64,000 nucleotides of DNA from Papaver somniferum (Eukaryota; Streptophyta; Magnoliopsida; Ranunculales; Papaveraceae). The position numbers and the translations under genes were made by a program. The first letter of the stretch is position 1; each line of letters opens with the position of its first letter. Shown here in pieces: positions 1 through 12,189 of this stretch. The notes below the pieces were generated by a model, which saw nothing but the letters and a program-made list of their open reading frames with translations, did not search any database and was not told the DNA's origin. The DNA lies in NCBI RefSeq assembly GCF_003573695.1, contig NC_039359.1, positions 121,651,849 through 121,715,848 of the forward strand, written 5' to 3'.

Positions 1-78
1 AATCAGTCTCCCACTAATTCAAGGTACAGTTGTACTCCTACGTCTTTGATCCCAGCAGGATATTGCGCACTTGATTCC

Positions 79-1534
79 TGTTATAGTATTTTTTCAGAGG
101 TAAGTAAAAGTTCGTTGCTCGGACTTGAATAGACTTTAAAACGAAAATATATGTACAAATTTGTCACAAGATGTTCGAGAGGTATTGAGACTAAGGACTT
201 GGCCAATTCTTCATGCATGTGGTATATTTTATTTATTCTTAACAATTACTGCTCAAAACATAAATATATGGACTCTTATTTTGCCAAAATAGATTCTCAG
301 AATATTAGTTATAAATCGTAAGCATGGGACATCAAACATTTAAGCAAGCATGCCGCATCAAATAAAATGATAACTAATTAATTAAAATCATTTTTCAATT
401 TTTAATCAGTGCAAAAGTCATAAAAAGAATAAATTAAATTTACCACAATGACGAAAATAGACTCCCTCCGTCGTCCCAATGTTGGGTTTAGCTCCTCATA
501 TTAATCATAATCTCAAAATGTTTTATTATTGCTCCAAAGTTGATTACAATTGAGTAAACAATGCAACAGAGAAATCGCAACAGCAGTTCCTGTTGCGAAG
601 ACGATGTTGGACTGTTACAGAGAAACAAATGGTGACGGAAAATTAAATGCTGTGGTTTACTTCTCTGTTGCAAAATATGATGAAGAAACTGTTGCGATGA
701 AGATAAACGTTGCAGAGCAGTTGAAGAAACAGTTGCAAATGGATGAAGGAACCGTGGCCGATTCCTTGTTCTTCACGGGCAGCAGCAGCAGCAGCAACAG
801 AGTTCTGAAAACTCTGATTTCTGCTCCTCTGGCCCTCCTTTCAACTCCCAACTCTCGACAGACCTTCCCTGTGATAGTAGAAACCTATTTATACACCTAA
901 TCCTCATTGAATCTCGCCATAACTCCTCAAAAATCTTCACAATGAAGAAAAATATTTTTGAGAATAATTTCTTATTTCTTCCTCTGTGTACGTTAATTGT
1001 CTTGGAAATCTTCATAAACTGATTTATACGCATCCTAGGAGAATATATGGGCTTAACTACACAAACATGCAAATCTTTTACGTGATTTTCTTTCCAAAAA
1101 TGAGACGATATTCTTTTCTCTGTTTTGATTGGGAATTGATTTTCTGGACAAATTTGATCGATCCCAACCACCATAATATCTTCATATACTCATATCACAT
1201 ATACCCATTAAGTCTCAGCTCTTTAATCTCGTTAAAACACCTTCAAATGTCGAATTGAAAATCTGCCAGTAAAGGAAAGAATTTTCCCGCCAAAACAAAT
1301 TTTGAATTTTGAAAGAAGGTCGCCCCTTATCCAGTGGTCGCCCCTTATCCAAAAGCGAGAGTCCGAATAACACTTGTCCTCCGGGTGCCAAAATCAACTT
1401 TTCGAGCCGAATTTTCTTAAAATATTTATTTCCAAAAAATACCTACAAATACATAAAATAACAAAATTAGTACAAAATCGAGTGCCAACAATACGGACAT
1501 TGAGGACAAATTAGACACAAAAATGTGTCTATCA
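79..1534 (-). repeat. A1 3' LTR
   Basis: This is the downstream LTR of the minus-strand element. It contains a short CAG microsatellite (about 779-797) and the same TATA-type run as the 5' LTR (886-893, read on the minus strand). Several short open frames inside it have no recognisable domain and are LTR sequence, not genes. Confidence 0.95.
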
Positions 1535-1549
1535 AATACCCCCAAACTT
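1535..1549 (-). other. A1 polypurine tract
   Basis: Read on the minus strand this is AAGTTTGGGGGTATT, immediately before the 3' LTR. It is the plus-strand primer for reverse transcription in LTR elements. A2 has the identical 15-mer at 48615-48629. Confidence 0.85.
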
Positions 1550-2284
1550 ATTATTTGCTAGTCCTCGAGCAAAATTTATTCTTGAAAAGTGACCGAGTTA
1601 ATCTCGGGTGGGTTTATCAGAGGTGTACCCACAAAAACCAATACTCCAGACCCTAGCTATCTACGAAAAATCTTGGAAAGCACTAAAGAACCTCCTTGGT
1701 TGGCATACTTATTAATTACAGGAGGAAGTACCCTGACGCGAAATTCCAATTGCTGTATACGAGTTTGCACTCAAGCATACTAAAATTCATATAAGTGACA
1801 GAGCTCTACTAAGAGTTTCACGATGGACATCACTCGGAGTCAGACTAATCACATGAAAAGATTAAGAAGATGGAAAAAGAAAAATGTAGATGGTTGAAAA
1901 GCGAACGGTGTTTCCCATATCTGTCTGAAGGCCTCTGCCAAGATGAACCTAACCTAAATGACTGAGATACCGGTCTGACTAATATTAACACACTGGCATA
2001 TACAAGGGAACCAGTGGTCAATAACTTAAATCTAGATCAACAAACTGGCAAATACAAGGGAACCAGCAGTTGACTACACATAACAATAATCATTTTTTTT
2101 TTTTTTAAACTTAACGGCATGAATAGATCTTTTGGATCCAAGCGCATGCTTCTTGTCAGCAGATTACACGATAGTTCCCACGGGTCCTGCATTCCACGCT
2201 TGCTTAGGCGACGGAAACAGGGAGAACACACGCATATTGCTATCCAAGTGTTAATACTTATTCCGATTGGTCTAACTGGTCCGG

Positions 2285-2324
<40 letters not shown>

Positions 2325-2842
2325 AAAAGGTAACTCAGTCACTCTATTTCACCCTAGCAAAGGTAACAACTTGAATCGTGTGCCCCACCAAATCACTTGA
2401 AATAAAAGAAAACTAAAAATAGAAAGTGAAAAGGACTCGACAAGATATGGCGAAACTATCATGTTATTTCTAACACCTGAGCTCTGTGCTTTTATGAATA
2501 GACTCTATAGATGTTTCCATCTAGTCAGATTGGTTCCTCAACTCCTAAAACAAAAATGTTTCCATCCACTTAGATTGGTTAGTGCTATCCTAAATACGCA
2601 TAAATTTCTAGGCTCTGGAGTTTATTTATTCGCAACTAAAAAGTTTCTCCCAATACCCCCAAACTTAAATCTAACATTGTCCTCAATGTTCTAAAGATAA
2701 AATTAAAAACATGAACAAGGAGAAACGGTTACTATTTGAAGTAAAAGAGTTAAGGAAGGATATTACCGTGTTGCGTGAGATTGGGTTACCTCCCAAGAAG
2801 TGCTAAGTTTAAAGTCTTCAGCCAGACTTAGGAAAGGATTAG
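1550..2842 (-). other. A1 3' non-coding region with second polypurine-like tract and poly-T run
   Basis: No gene is visible. The region holds a 37-base T run (2287-2323), a block (about 2169-2213) matching the resident Athila at about 29519-29565, and a second G-rich tract (2652-2666 on the minus strand) preceded by a GGACAATGTTAGA-like motif. The stretch next to the stop codon (about 2808-2827) matches the sequence just after the integrase stop in Athila (28331) and after the ORF in A2 (47482). Confidence 0.75.
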
Positions 2843-4165
2843 TCAACTCGAACCATAAAGTAACAGTCGAAATAACTGTGGGTCTTCAAAACTAAATAGA
2901 GCTGACCAAAGGAAACTACAATAACCCAAGAAAGTGAACATGTACTGCATACCCTTATCTAGTTTCCTGATGAAGATACCTATGTCCCATTGTGGTTCAG
3001 GTTCAGGTTCTATGAAAGGATCTTGATAGAATATTTTCATTGGCTGCGTTTCTTCATAGATGGGATCCGAATCACTAGGTCTTAGAGTCTGTAAAAACTC
3101 AAATACGAACTTAGAATCACGAAGTAATAACCTAAATAATTGCGGATCCTCTAAGTCAATCAGATATGACTTACATAGTTGACCACAGTGAGAGTAGTGG
3201 TCATTCTTAGGAAAATGTGTCGATTCCATTAACCTAAAGTACTTAGGCTTAGTCTCAGAACTTAATAAGTGACACATTTGAAATCTATACGTTCCCACAA
3301 TTGGAAGAAAACTATTTGGTGGGAAAACAAAATCAATCTTGGTATTATTGCATGGGTTAACCACATCAACCAGAGGATGGGTTTCTAACATTTGAGACTC
3401 TTGTTGGATATCATTAGGTTCTGGAAAACGATTATGAAGATAATCTTGTAAGATGGTTGAGGCATTGATGTCAAGTCCCAAGTGAGGGACCTTACTAAGA
3501 GTTAAAGCACATGGAGAATGATACTCACCCCCAAACTTAGAGTTTTCGGCGTCTCTAGATAGACTAGTCATAACCTCCCTAATTTCTAGGTCGGCAATTG
3601 ATTTTTCTAAGTCAGGTTCATCCTCGCTAATCTCTACGAGTTCATCTAAGACTATTGTTTCTAAATCGTTTGACTCGATCTCAAGATAAACTGGTTCCTC
3701 TAAACCATCATCGGTTTCGTAAACAGGACATACTACATCGTCTGAAACGGGGGTATCTCTAGTCAAATCCTCGTCCTTTTGAATAGGTGAATAATTTTTA
3801 AAATTATTAGGATCTGAATCAGAAATAATATAATCATTATAAGGCTCAACTGGGGTAACAAATTCCTGATCACTATTCCCACATATTTCAGATTCTTCAT
3901 CATCACTATCCTCCTCATCATCATGATACAATTTTTGAAATTCAAGAATTCTCAATCTTTGTTCCAAACTACATGGTCTATGTTTATAATATTTCTCATA
4001 GATCGTTAGAGGTGATTCCTCAATAAAAGTTGGAGTATCCATATATCGCTGCCCACGCATATATTCACCAAGAGTCATTTCCGAAGACGTCTCTTGATAA
4101 CGAGAATTTCTAGACATATATTCTCGCAACGTCATCGCAGGTGGCGTCTCCTCAAAAGGATTCAT
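2843..4165 (-). CDS. Uncharacterised A-family retrotransposon protein (intact, about 440 aa)
   Basis: This is an open frame of 440 codons from the ATG at 4165; an in-frame GTG one codon upstream (4168) is a less likely start. The function is unknown: no zinc knuckle, DSG/DTG protease motif, xDD polymerase motif or DDE integrase triad is seen. The N-terminal part has repeats around MTLREYM and MTLGEYM. Residues about 85-215 are very acidic (DDEEDSDDEE). The C-terminal 150 residues are the most conserved part against A2, with FVFPPNSFLP, ETQPMKIFY and FIEPEPEP. The motif DPQLFRLLL occurs twice, once in the middle of this block and once five residues from the end. The gene occupies the position of gag-pol and follows a candidate leader intron. 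Compared with A2 it lacks a coiled-coil segment of about 150-180 residues. It might be a highly diverged Gag-type protein, but that is inference. Confidence 0.8.
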   Translation of the reverse strand: MNPFEETPPAMTLREYMSRNSRYQETSSEMTLGEYMRGQRYMDTPTFIEESPLTIYEKYYKHRPCSLEQRLRILEFQKLYHDDEEDSDDEESEICGNSDQEFVTPVEPYNDYIISDSDPNNFKNYSPIQKDEDLTRDTPVSDDVVCPVYETDDGLEEPVYLEIESNDLETIVLDELVEISEDEPDLEKSIADLEIREVMTSLSRDAENSKFGGEYHSPCALTLSKVPHLGLDINASTILQDYLHNRFPEPNDIQQESQMLETHPLVDVVNPCNNTKIDFVFPPNSFLPIVGTYRFQMCHLLSSETKPKYFRLMESTHFPKNDHYSHCGQLCKSYLIDLEDPQLFRLLLRDSKFVFEFLQTLRPSDSDPIYEETQPMKIFYQDPFIEPEPEPQWDIGIFIRKLDKGMQYMFTFLGYCSFLWSALFSFEDPQLFRLLLYGSS

Positions 4166-4195
4166 CACCGAAGAAATATAAACTACAGAGGGATT

Positions 4196-4772
4196 CTATA
4201 CAATCACAAACAAGGCCGACTCGACTCCACCAAAGCAAACCTAAAGATTTCTAGCAAACAAAAAGCATGATGGCTCCACTTAGATTGTTTCTAGACCAGC
4301 TTCTATCTTTCGAAAGGGAATTCGTTGCAATTTGAGCAAACCCTTCTGGAATCAATCCGAGTCAAAGTAAGTTGAATTGAGGCGAGGGAAGCTCAGTGGA
4401 GCTTTGATACCCAAGGCCTCACCGCTATCACAAGGCGGCGCAGTCACGCATTCAACCCACAGAAACCATCATGAACTTTGGAGTGTGCTTAAAGAGCAAC
4501 CAATATTTTTCGAACGAGTTTCCTATTAAGCTCGTTACCCTATCGGTCTCGTTCTATTCCAAATTTTAAGCTTGGGTTCGCGTTAGGTTTCGTTTTCCTA
4601 AGGCGGGCAAGAAGGGAACGGTGATGAAATCCGAACCCTTATCTTGTTTAGGCCAGGCCTTGCCCTTTACTAGGAAAATAAAGACAGTCCGGTTCGTCCT
4701 CAAACAATTATCACCTTAAGGCAGACAGTAACCCGCTTGCAGGAGATTCGCGGGTGTTTCGATTGGACTTAC
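4196..4772 (-). other. Candidate leader intron of A1
   Basis: On the minus strand a donor GGGAG|GTAAGT begins at 4772 and an acceptor TTGTATAG ends at 4196, 31 bases before the ATG. A2 has the same donor and acceptor at 45162-45733, giving lengths of 577 and 572 bp. The conservation of both sites in two diverged copies supports a spliced leader, but no transcript evidence is available here. Confidence 0.5.
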
Positions 4773-5241
4773 CTCCCGTACCAGACGGGCGATGAACCGT
4801 TGTCGTCGACTCGGGACACGACTCCTATGCCGTGTGCGAACCCGAGGGGCCGAGACGATATAGTAATCGTCGTCCTTCCCTGCACACAGTTTATATAATA
4901 ATTTTTTATTTTTTTTTATAATAATACCCTTCCGTAGGGTAAAAAAAAAGAATAAAGTCCAATTGTCCAGAATAAAGTCCAAAGTCCAAAATAAATAATA
5001 AATTTTTTTTTACAGTTTTCCTCACACACTATAAAAAAAAAAAAAATTAAAAATTAAATCCTAAAATTGTCCTTTTTTTCTTCTCTTTTCGCTTTTCGCT
5101 TTAAGATTTTTCCTCTCCAAGTCCTTAGTTTTCACTTTGAACCTGCAAAATAAAGACAAAAAGAAACGTAAAAGGGAACAAACAATTCTAAAAAATAAAA
5201 TAATAATAAACCTAAAAAAAATAAATCAATCTATATACAAG

Positions 5242-5259
5242 TCCGCGTCGGCGGCGCCA
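5242..5259 (-). other. A1 primer-binding site
   Basis: On the minus strand the 18-mer TGGCGCCGCCGACGCGGA lies 3 bases inside the 5' LTR. It resembles the tRNA-Asp-type primer site usual in Athila elements (TGGCGCC followed by ...GGGGA). A2 has the identical 18-mer. Confidence 0.85.
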
Positions 5260-5262
5260 TTT

Positions 5263-6719
5263 TGTTATAGTATTTTTTCAGAGGTAAGTAAAAGTTCGTT
5301 GCTCGGACTTGAATAGACTTTAAAACGAAAATATATGTACAAATTTGTCACAAGATGTTCGAGAGGTATTGAGACTAAGGACTTGGCCAATTCTTCATGC
5401 ATGTGGTATATTTTATTTATTCTTAACAATTACTGCTCAAAACATAAATATATGGACTCTTATTTTGCCAAAATAGATTCTCAGAATATTAGTTATAAAT
5501 CGTAAGCATGGGACATCAAACATTTAAGCAAGCATGCCGCATCAAATAAAATGATAACTAATTAATTAAAATCATTTTTCAATTTTTAATCAGTGCAAAA
5601 GTCATAAAAAGAATAAATTAAATTTACCACAATGACGAAAATAGACTCCCTCCGTCGTCCCAATGTTGGGTTTAGCTCCTCATATTAATCATAATCTCAA
5701 AATGTTTTATTATTGCTCCAAAGTTGATTACAATTGAGTAAACAATGCAACAGAGAAATCGCAACAGCAGTTCCTGTTGCGAAGACGATGTTGGACTGTT
5801 ACAGAGAAACAAATGGTGACGGAAAATTAAATGCTGTGGTTTACTTCTCTGTTGCAAAATATGATGAAGAAACTGTTGCGATGAAGATAAACGTTGCAGA
5901 GCAGTTGAAGAAACAGTTGCAAATGGATGAAGGAACCGTGGCCGATTCCTTGTTCTTCACGGGCAGCAGCAGCAGCAGCAACAGAGTTCTGAAAACTATG
6001 ATTTCTGCTCCTCTGGCCCTCCTTTCAACTCCCAACTCTCGACAGACCTTCCCTGTGATAGTAGAAACCTATTTATACACCTAATCCTCATTGAATCTCG
6101 CCATAACTCCTCAAAAATCTTCACAATGAAGAAAAATATTTTTGAGAATAATTTCTTATTTCTTCCTCTGTGTACGTTAATTGTCTTGGAAATCTTCATA
6201 AACTGATTTATACGCATCCTAGGAGAATATATGGGCTTAACTACACAAACATGCAACATCTTTTACGTGATTTTCTTTCCAAAAATGAGACGATATTATT
6301 TTCTCTGTTTTGATTGGGAATTGATTTTCTGGACAAATTTGATCGATCCCAACCACCATAATATCTTCATATACTCATATCACATATACCCATTAAGTCT
6401 CAGCTCTTTAATCTCGTTAAAACACCTTCAAATGTCGAATTGAAAATCTGCCAGTAAAGGAAAGAATTTTCCCGCCAAAACAAATTTTGAATTTTGAAAG
6501 AAGGTCGCCCCTTATCCAGTGGTCGCCCCTTATCCAAAAGCGAGATTCCGAATAACACTTGTCCTCCGGGTGCCAAAATCAACTTTTCGAGCCGAATTTT
6601 CTTAAAATATTTATTTCCAAAAAATACCTACAAATACATAAAATAACAAAATTAGTACAAAATCGAGTGCCAACAATACGGACATTGAGGACAAATTAGA
6701 CACAAAAATGTGTCTATCA
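5263..6719 (-). repeat. A1 5' LTR with TATA box
   Basis: This upstream LTR of the minus-strand element is nearly identical to 79-1534. A TATAAATA box (6070-6077, minus strand) is the likely core promoter for the element's transcript. Confidence 0.95.
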
Positions 6720-8572
6720 ATTCCCTTAGCTGATCTCACCCACAACTAAGAGTTGTTGCAACCCAAAATCGCAGACTTGGTAATAAACAAATCTGTCGCA
6801 CACAGAAAAGTCTATCAAAGGATAAATATGTCTCCCACAGAAAAACCCTAGGTTTGGTTCCGTCTTAAGATATAAAATCAAGGTGAACAGGAACCAATTG
6901 ATAATCTGGTCTTATATTCCCGAAGAACAGCCTAGATTAATCAATCACCTCTCAACAATCCTTCTTGACTACACAAGCGGTTTGTCGAGAAATCACAAAC
7001 AGTGAGACGAAGATGTTTGTGACTTCTTTATCTTGCCTGTCAGAGAAATCTCACGATATCAAGCCAATCAAAGATTGTACTCGTACGATAGAAGATGCAA
7101 GATCAGATCACACAACTACGATAAAAGTAGTATCGGTCTGGCTTCACAATCCCAATGAAGTCTTTAAGTCGTTAACCTGCTTTTAGAGAAGAAAACCAAA
7201 GGTTAAAGGAGAATCGACTCTAGCGAGCGCACTAGTATCACACAGACTTGTGGGGATTAGTTTTGCCTAATGCTAGATGTCTCTTATATATAGTCTTCAA
7301 ATCAGGGTTTTGCCTTAGTTACAAAGCAATCCATATTCACCGTTAGATGAAAACCTGATTTAGATTCAAGTGAATATTTCTCAACCGTTAGATCGAAAAC
7401 TTAGCTTGTCACACACACTTGGGTAGACATTTACTGGGTTTGTGAAAACCGTGCCCAAACGTGTACGTGTATGTTGGTTCAACATAGTAACCCAAAAGGT
7501 TAACCATATGAGCATTTCATATTAACCTAGTTCTTCTTCACCATAACTAGTTCAATTGACTCAAATTAACTAGTTAGAGAGTTGTTCAATTGCTATGAGA
7601 TTTTATGTAACTACACAAGACACAATTGAAACAAAGATGATTCGATTCGATGAATCGGCTCATGAACTTTATAGCCACGGTTTGCATAAAGCATTCCTTA
7701 GTAATTTAAGTTTCATGTTCAGAGCACATCTTTAGATCATAACCACTTAAGCTCACAAACAAGTTGGCGGACTTAAGGCAACCGGCAGAGTTTTCCAAAC
7801 TCAGCAGAAAATCTCGGCAAAGAGACTTCCGCTAGTTCGCGGACTAAACACGCAAATGAGTTTTTGGAAAATCCCAACAGAAATTCTCGGTAAGAGAACT
7901 TCCTTCAGTTCGCGGACTGAGTTCGCGGACTGGGTTCGCGGACTTGGCAAATCCAATTCCTCTGGTTCCTCTCAATCAACAAAGTTCGAAAACTTCAGAT
8001 TAAGGAATACATGGTTATGTAATATAAACTCTCATTCCAATCATTCAGACATTCTCAGAGGACGTTATATAGGCGTTATTCACAGACCGTTTCACGTCAG
8101 AGCAATTCTCAAAGTAATTGAGACTTTTCATGACTTTCGTCACTAGGTGAAGATAAACTTGATCAAAGTGAAACGCTTTACCAACACACGATTTCGAGAA
8201 AAAGATAAGTAGTGAATACTCAGCTCGAAATGTCAAATGTGTATGATCCAGTCTATATAACATACGACTTTTTGTCTCATAAGAAGTAAGAGATAGAATA
8301 GATAGACTTTTGAGTGATAGATAAGTTCAAGTATCCACATACCTTTTTGTTGATGAAGTTCCACGGTTCCTTGAGTAGATCTTCGTCGTTGTATGATGAA
8401 TCGTCATGAAGTCCTTGAGCTCAACTACACTTTTCTATCCTAGTCCGAGACTTAGCTATGTAGACTAGAAATCAAGACTCGTAGTTTTGATCACTAACAT
8501 TGACAAACATTCTTGATATATCAACGCATGCGAGGTCGACCGAGCTATGCTCTAACAAGGTGTTCCCTCCTA

Positions 8573-11352
8573 AACGCAAGAAGAAGGATCCCCGCGCGGA
8601 ACTAGCTGCCTTCATTTTATTCTGGCTTTGTCACGACATATTCGAATATAGTCCCCAAGATACCATCAAGGGTGAGCTCGTGCCAATGGCAGTGTTGCTT
8701 TCCCGCGACGTCTCTTTTCCACTTGCACCAATGTTCTTAGGTGGTTTGTACCGCCATCTTGACTTGTTCTGTCGAGATCTTCAGACGGTGGGTTCGTATC
8801 ACAAGATCGAGACCTATATCCCAGCTTCTTTTATGCAGGATTGGTACTGGGAACACGTGCGCGCCTGAGCCTAATGAACTCGCGGTTCACCGGGAAGAAG
8901 ATGTGAAACAGGATGATGGTTTCGTCAAGAAGCTCACCGTTGTTTACGGCTACCCGCGAATGGCTCTTTGGAACTTGAAAGGGAAAGTCCCCAAGGGCGA
9001 TCTTGGTAAACACTTGGACGTGGCCAAGGATTTTGAACCATTCCCTTACCAAGATGGTCGATCAGGTCTGGCGCATTATGATTTTTTTGCACCCTTTGAC
9101 GCGGAATTGGATTCGACAAAGCTCCTTACAGAGGCCGATTTCGATTCAGTGATGGCCGTGTTGCCGGGTTATCTTCCTGGTTTCTACGCTGGTAAGTTCA
9201 TTGCCATATCCTACAACCATGATCGCACGGCTCGGCAGGTGGGGTTCGATCAAGGAGTTCCTCACAGGTTCCCTCCCCCGGAAAGTTCTGACGTCGAGGA
9301 TGTTATTGCTAGCTTCAATCGTTACGTCTTCAAAGGAGCGACGCACTTGTCTGATCGAGGGATCAATTTTTTATTCAGGCAGCCCATCCCTGCGCGGCTC
9401 TTAGCAGTTACTGAAAGGGCTCACGAGTATCATGATTTCTTACGGCGCCGGACTTTGAACTTTCTCTTGCGCGAATCTTCTCCTCCTCGCAACTTGACTA
9501 CTCAGGATCTTTGGGAGATTTATGTGTCTGGTCGAATCAAACTTGATGACGCCATAGCTGCCGAGCATCGCCTTGTTCCAGCTAATAAGGGTCGCTCGGA
9601 TCCCGTGGTGACCTCTTAGGCCTCACTTGAGGGTTGTGAGCCTACAAAGCCGAAGAAGGGGTCGTTTTACGATCGTAAGCCTCCGCGGTTAAATGTGAAG
9701 CCAACTGCTAGTCCTTTGGCACCTCATGTATTTGTTATTCCTTCATCTTGTGTTTCACTATTCATCGTTTCGTTTTTCCCTTTATTTTGACGAGATGAGT
9801 GGTGGGAATCGTTTCCCCAGGGAACTCCTCCTTTTAGTCGCGTAGGGTGGAAGACCCCTTCTTATGTGATGGAGGAATACTTGAACATGCCTGAGTGTGA
9901 CTGGACTGAGATTAGTCTAATGAAAAAATCTAGGTGGGAAGCAAACCAATCGTCTGCCCCGCGCCCTTGTTCCTCTGCTAATACCGCGCCTTTGCAGACT
10001 CGTCAAAGTCATCGGAGAGCGCATCACATCCTGTTAGGGATACGAGTGCCAGCCCGACTCCTTCGTTTGTGGATCAGCTGAGGGACTTAGGGGTTAGCCT
10101 CCCCATAGGGGCTGGTTGGGTAACGCCACGCTTTCATGTATCATCAGTTCACCCTCTCAGGGCTGAGACTGTACGTGGTAGGGGTGAACTTCCAGTATCT
10201 CCTAGTGTCGTTCTGCAGTCAATGAGCCCTTCTGGGTCCATCCGGCCAATCTTTGGTGGGTCCTCATCCCACGCGGCACCAACCATTAATGATCTTGCAG
10301 GTAGTTTCCTATTTAATACGTGTCTTTGTTTTTGTTATTCCTCTCTCTTTGCTTTTCTCTCCTATGTTTTCTTATAATCTAAGTTGTTTCGTGATGGTGC
10401 TTATTTATCATTTTTCAGGCTCCACTAGCAGCTCTGAATCGTCCTCTAGTTCCTCCGCGTCTCGTCCCAATATTGTTGATACTCCGTTGGACTCGTCAAT
10501 TCCCGAGGTTGGTTCTTTATCTTTTTTTTTTTCATACTGCTATTATTGTATGTATTTATTTTCTTTTTAACACTGTGGTCGGCGTTAGGGTATGGGTAAT
10601 AAGCGAAAGGAACCCACAAAGCCCGACATGGACGGTACCAGGCGCGTGGTTCCTGGTGGCGATGGATCTTCTAAGCACACTAGAGTGGATGTTGGCAGTT
10701 CGTCTGTTCTTTCGGAGAAGCATACCGATACTCCTGTTGCTGACGTGACGATTAACCCTGTCGTACGGAGGAGTATGAGGATGTGCGTTTTCGCTTCTCT
10801 TTGGTAGTGAGCGCTGCCGAGGCTGGGGTAGATTCCGCTACCCACACTGTAGTCCATGGCTTTTGGGTTCCGAATGGTTTTTCCGCCACCTATAGAGACA
10901 TTGTTGAGCGTGGTGGTGGTCATATGGCGAAGGAGGGTCTTTTGGCTATCCCTATCTTGTGCTACATGACTAGGAATCTCTTGGAGATTGCAGACCAGCT
11001 TACCCATGTAGGGAATGATCCTGTCGATGAGGCTAAGCTGCGTAGATGGGAAGCCGCCGTGCAATCCACACTCAACGTCAAGTTCCCTGTAGTGTGGCTG
11101 AAGGAACTGTTGGCGAAGGTAAAGAGCTGCAATGATCCTCGTAGTCGTCTGTCTGGTCAAATCTCTAAATTAGAGGAGAAGTTAGAGAAGTGTTTGGAGA
11201 CGAATTCAAGCAAGAGGGTGGTGCTAAACCTGCTACTCAATGACGTTGGGTTAGCAACCGACAAGGTGCTGCATGCTGAGGCTGCTGAGGAGGCGGTTCG
11301 TGCAGAACTTGAGGAGAAACGACAAGAGTTGGAGAAAATCAGATTCGCTTAA
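8573..11352 (+). pseudogene. Plant mobile domain (PMD) transposon-type gene, multi-exon, decayed
   Basis: The N-terminal segment (8573-8868) reads as an aminotransferase-like plant mobile domain with FILFWLCHDIF, LAPMFLGGLY and FMQDWYWEHV. A frameshift near 8865 moves the frame to 8741-9619, which continues the domain (DFFAPFDAEL, LPGYLPGFYAG). Downstream pieces have intron-like breaks: donor GCAG|GTAGTT near 10300 with acceptor TTTTTCAG near 10418, and a second pair near 10507 and 10589. The last segment (10783-11352) ends in a coiled coil rich in E, L and R. PMD genes are carried by several plant transposon groups and by the cellular MAIN/MAIL family. Here the gene sits antisense to a gag gene in a Tat-like element, so a transposon origin is favoured. 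At least two frameshifts make it non-functional as it stands. Confidence 0.7.
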
Positions 11353-11516
11353 GGCGCCTCGTTCTTATGTTGGCTTCTCTTTCTCTCTGTTTTTTTTTTC
11401 GTTTCCCTTTGTTGGATTTGTTGTTGGTTTGCTCTTGGATTATGGGATATTCTATTGGTGTTTGAATTAATTTTTCTTGTTGCTGGTATCTATTTATTGG
11501 CTGTTTTTCTTGTTTA

Positions 11517-11884
11517 GAGCAAGTCTTATAGTGGAATCCAACCTATTCCAAGTGTGGAAAAACCATGGAATGTCAAGTCTAATGGCTTCCAAGTTGGGGT
11601 AATCCACAGAAAATCTAAGTAAGGTTCCACCGTTTCGTGGAAGGGTTCGTGGAATCCATCTGAACGCCAATAAGAATAGCGTTTTTTTTGTCCGTAGATT
11701 TAGGATGAGTTGTTTAAATCTAACGGCTGAGAAAAAAACGTTATTCTTAATAGCGTTTTTTTAGCGCTATTAAGAATAGCATTTTCACTATTCCACCACT
11801 ACACTTGCACTTCCATCCACGGTTCCAAATACTGAGGTAGCGTGGAAGATGAAAGATGGAACTCTTCCACCATAAGACTTGCTC
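11517..11884. mobile_element. Tourist/Harbinger-like MITE, 368 bp
   Basis: Terminal inverted repeats are GAGCAAGTCTTATAGTGGAA at the left and TTCCACCATAAGACTTGCTC at the right, with the 3-bp target duplication TTA (11514-11516 and 11885-11887). The interior has further inverted repeats around AATAGCG. No coding capacity. It lies inside the Tat-like remnant, downstream of the PMD gene. Confidence 0.9.
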
Positions 11885-12189
11885 TTATAATTTTCTTGTA
11901 TTATCGAAATGTGTGTGTGGTTAAGTGAATGTTTGCAGCCTTGTTAAGTATGCTCAACGTTGGCGATCGCATCTGTTCTCTTTTTTTTAGCGATCAGTAG
12001 GCTCTGGTAGGAGTAGGTGTGGGTAGGGCGCGTCTATTCCCTCATATTAATTTGTAGATAGTCGTTAGTCAGAGTGAATACCGGGGAACTGTGTGGGCGT
12101 TTTCGATGGTATTTGGTAGAGTACGCATTAGTGGAACGCGCCTTCCCCCTTCGTTTTATTTTTTAGGGGGGTTTCGTCAGAACGGGTGT

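Larger units (their letters stand above)
79..6719 (-). mobile_element. Element A1: non-autonomous Athila-related LTR retrotransposon
   Basis: Two direct LTRs (79-1534 and 5263-6719) start with TG and end with CA, and are flanked by the 5-bp duplication ATTCC (74-78 and 6720-6724). The primer site (5242-5259) and polypurine tract (1535-1549) put the element on the minus strand. The interior is about 3.7 kb with one open gene (2843-4165) and no protease, RT, RNase H or integrase. Hand comparison of the LTRs found three substitutions and one 1-bp indel in about 1,456 bp, so the insertion is very recent. It landed inside X copy A. It is the same family as A2 (43176-50122). It probably depends on enzymes from an Athila-type element. 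Confidence 0.95.
1..8557 (-). mobile_element. LTR family X, copy A (split by A1, truncated by window start)
   Basis: Positions 1-78 and 6725-8557 are one sequence interrupted by element A1. In reverse complement it matches copy B (19146-31977): both contain the block about an extra step of bottle-free, gene-free LTR sequence ending in the terminus TGTTAGAGCA, which here reads TGCTCTAACA up to 8557. A TATA-like run lies near 7286-7295 on the minus strand. No coding region is visible. Copy B shows that X is a TG...CA unit of about 2.4 kb with a 5-bp target duplication, so X behaves as a long LTR. Whether copy A is solo or belongs to a full element cannot be seen because its other end lies outside the window. 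The lineage of X is not recognised. Confidence 0.8.

Noticed and set aside
550..900. 116-codon frame present in both LTRs of A1
   Set aside because: It lies across the CAG run, the TATA-containing region and the LTR promoter, has no domain and is identical only because the LTRs are.
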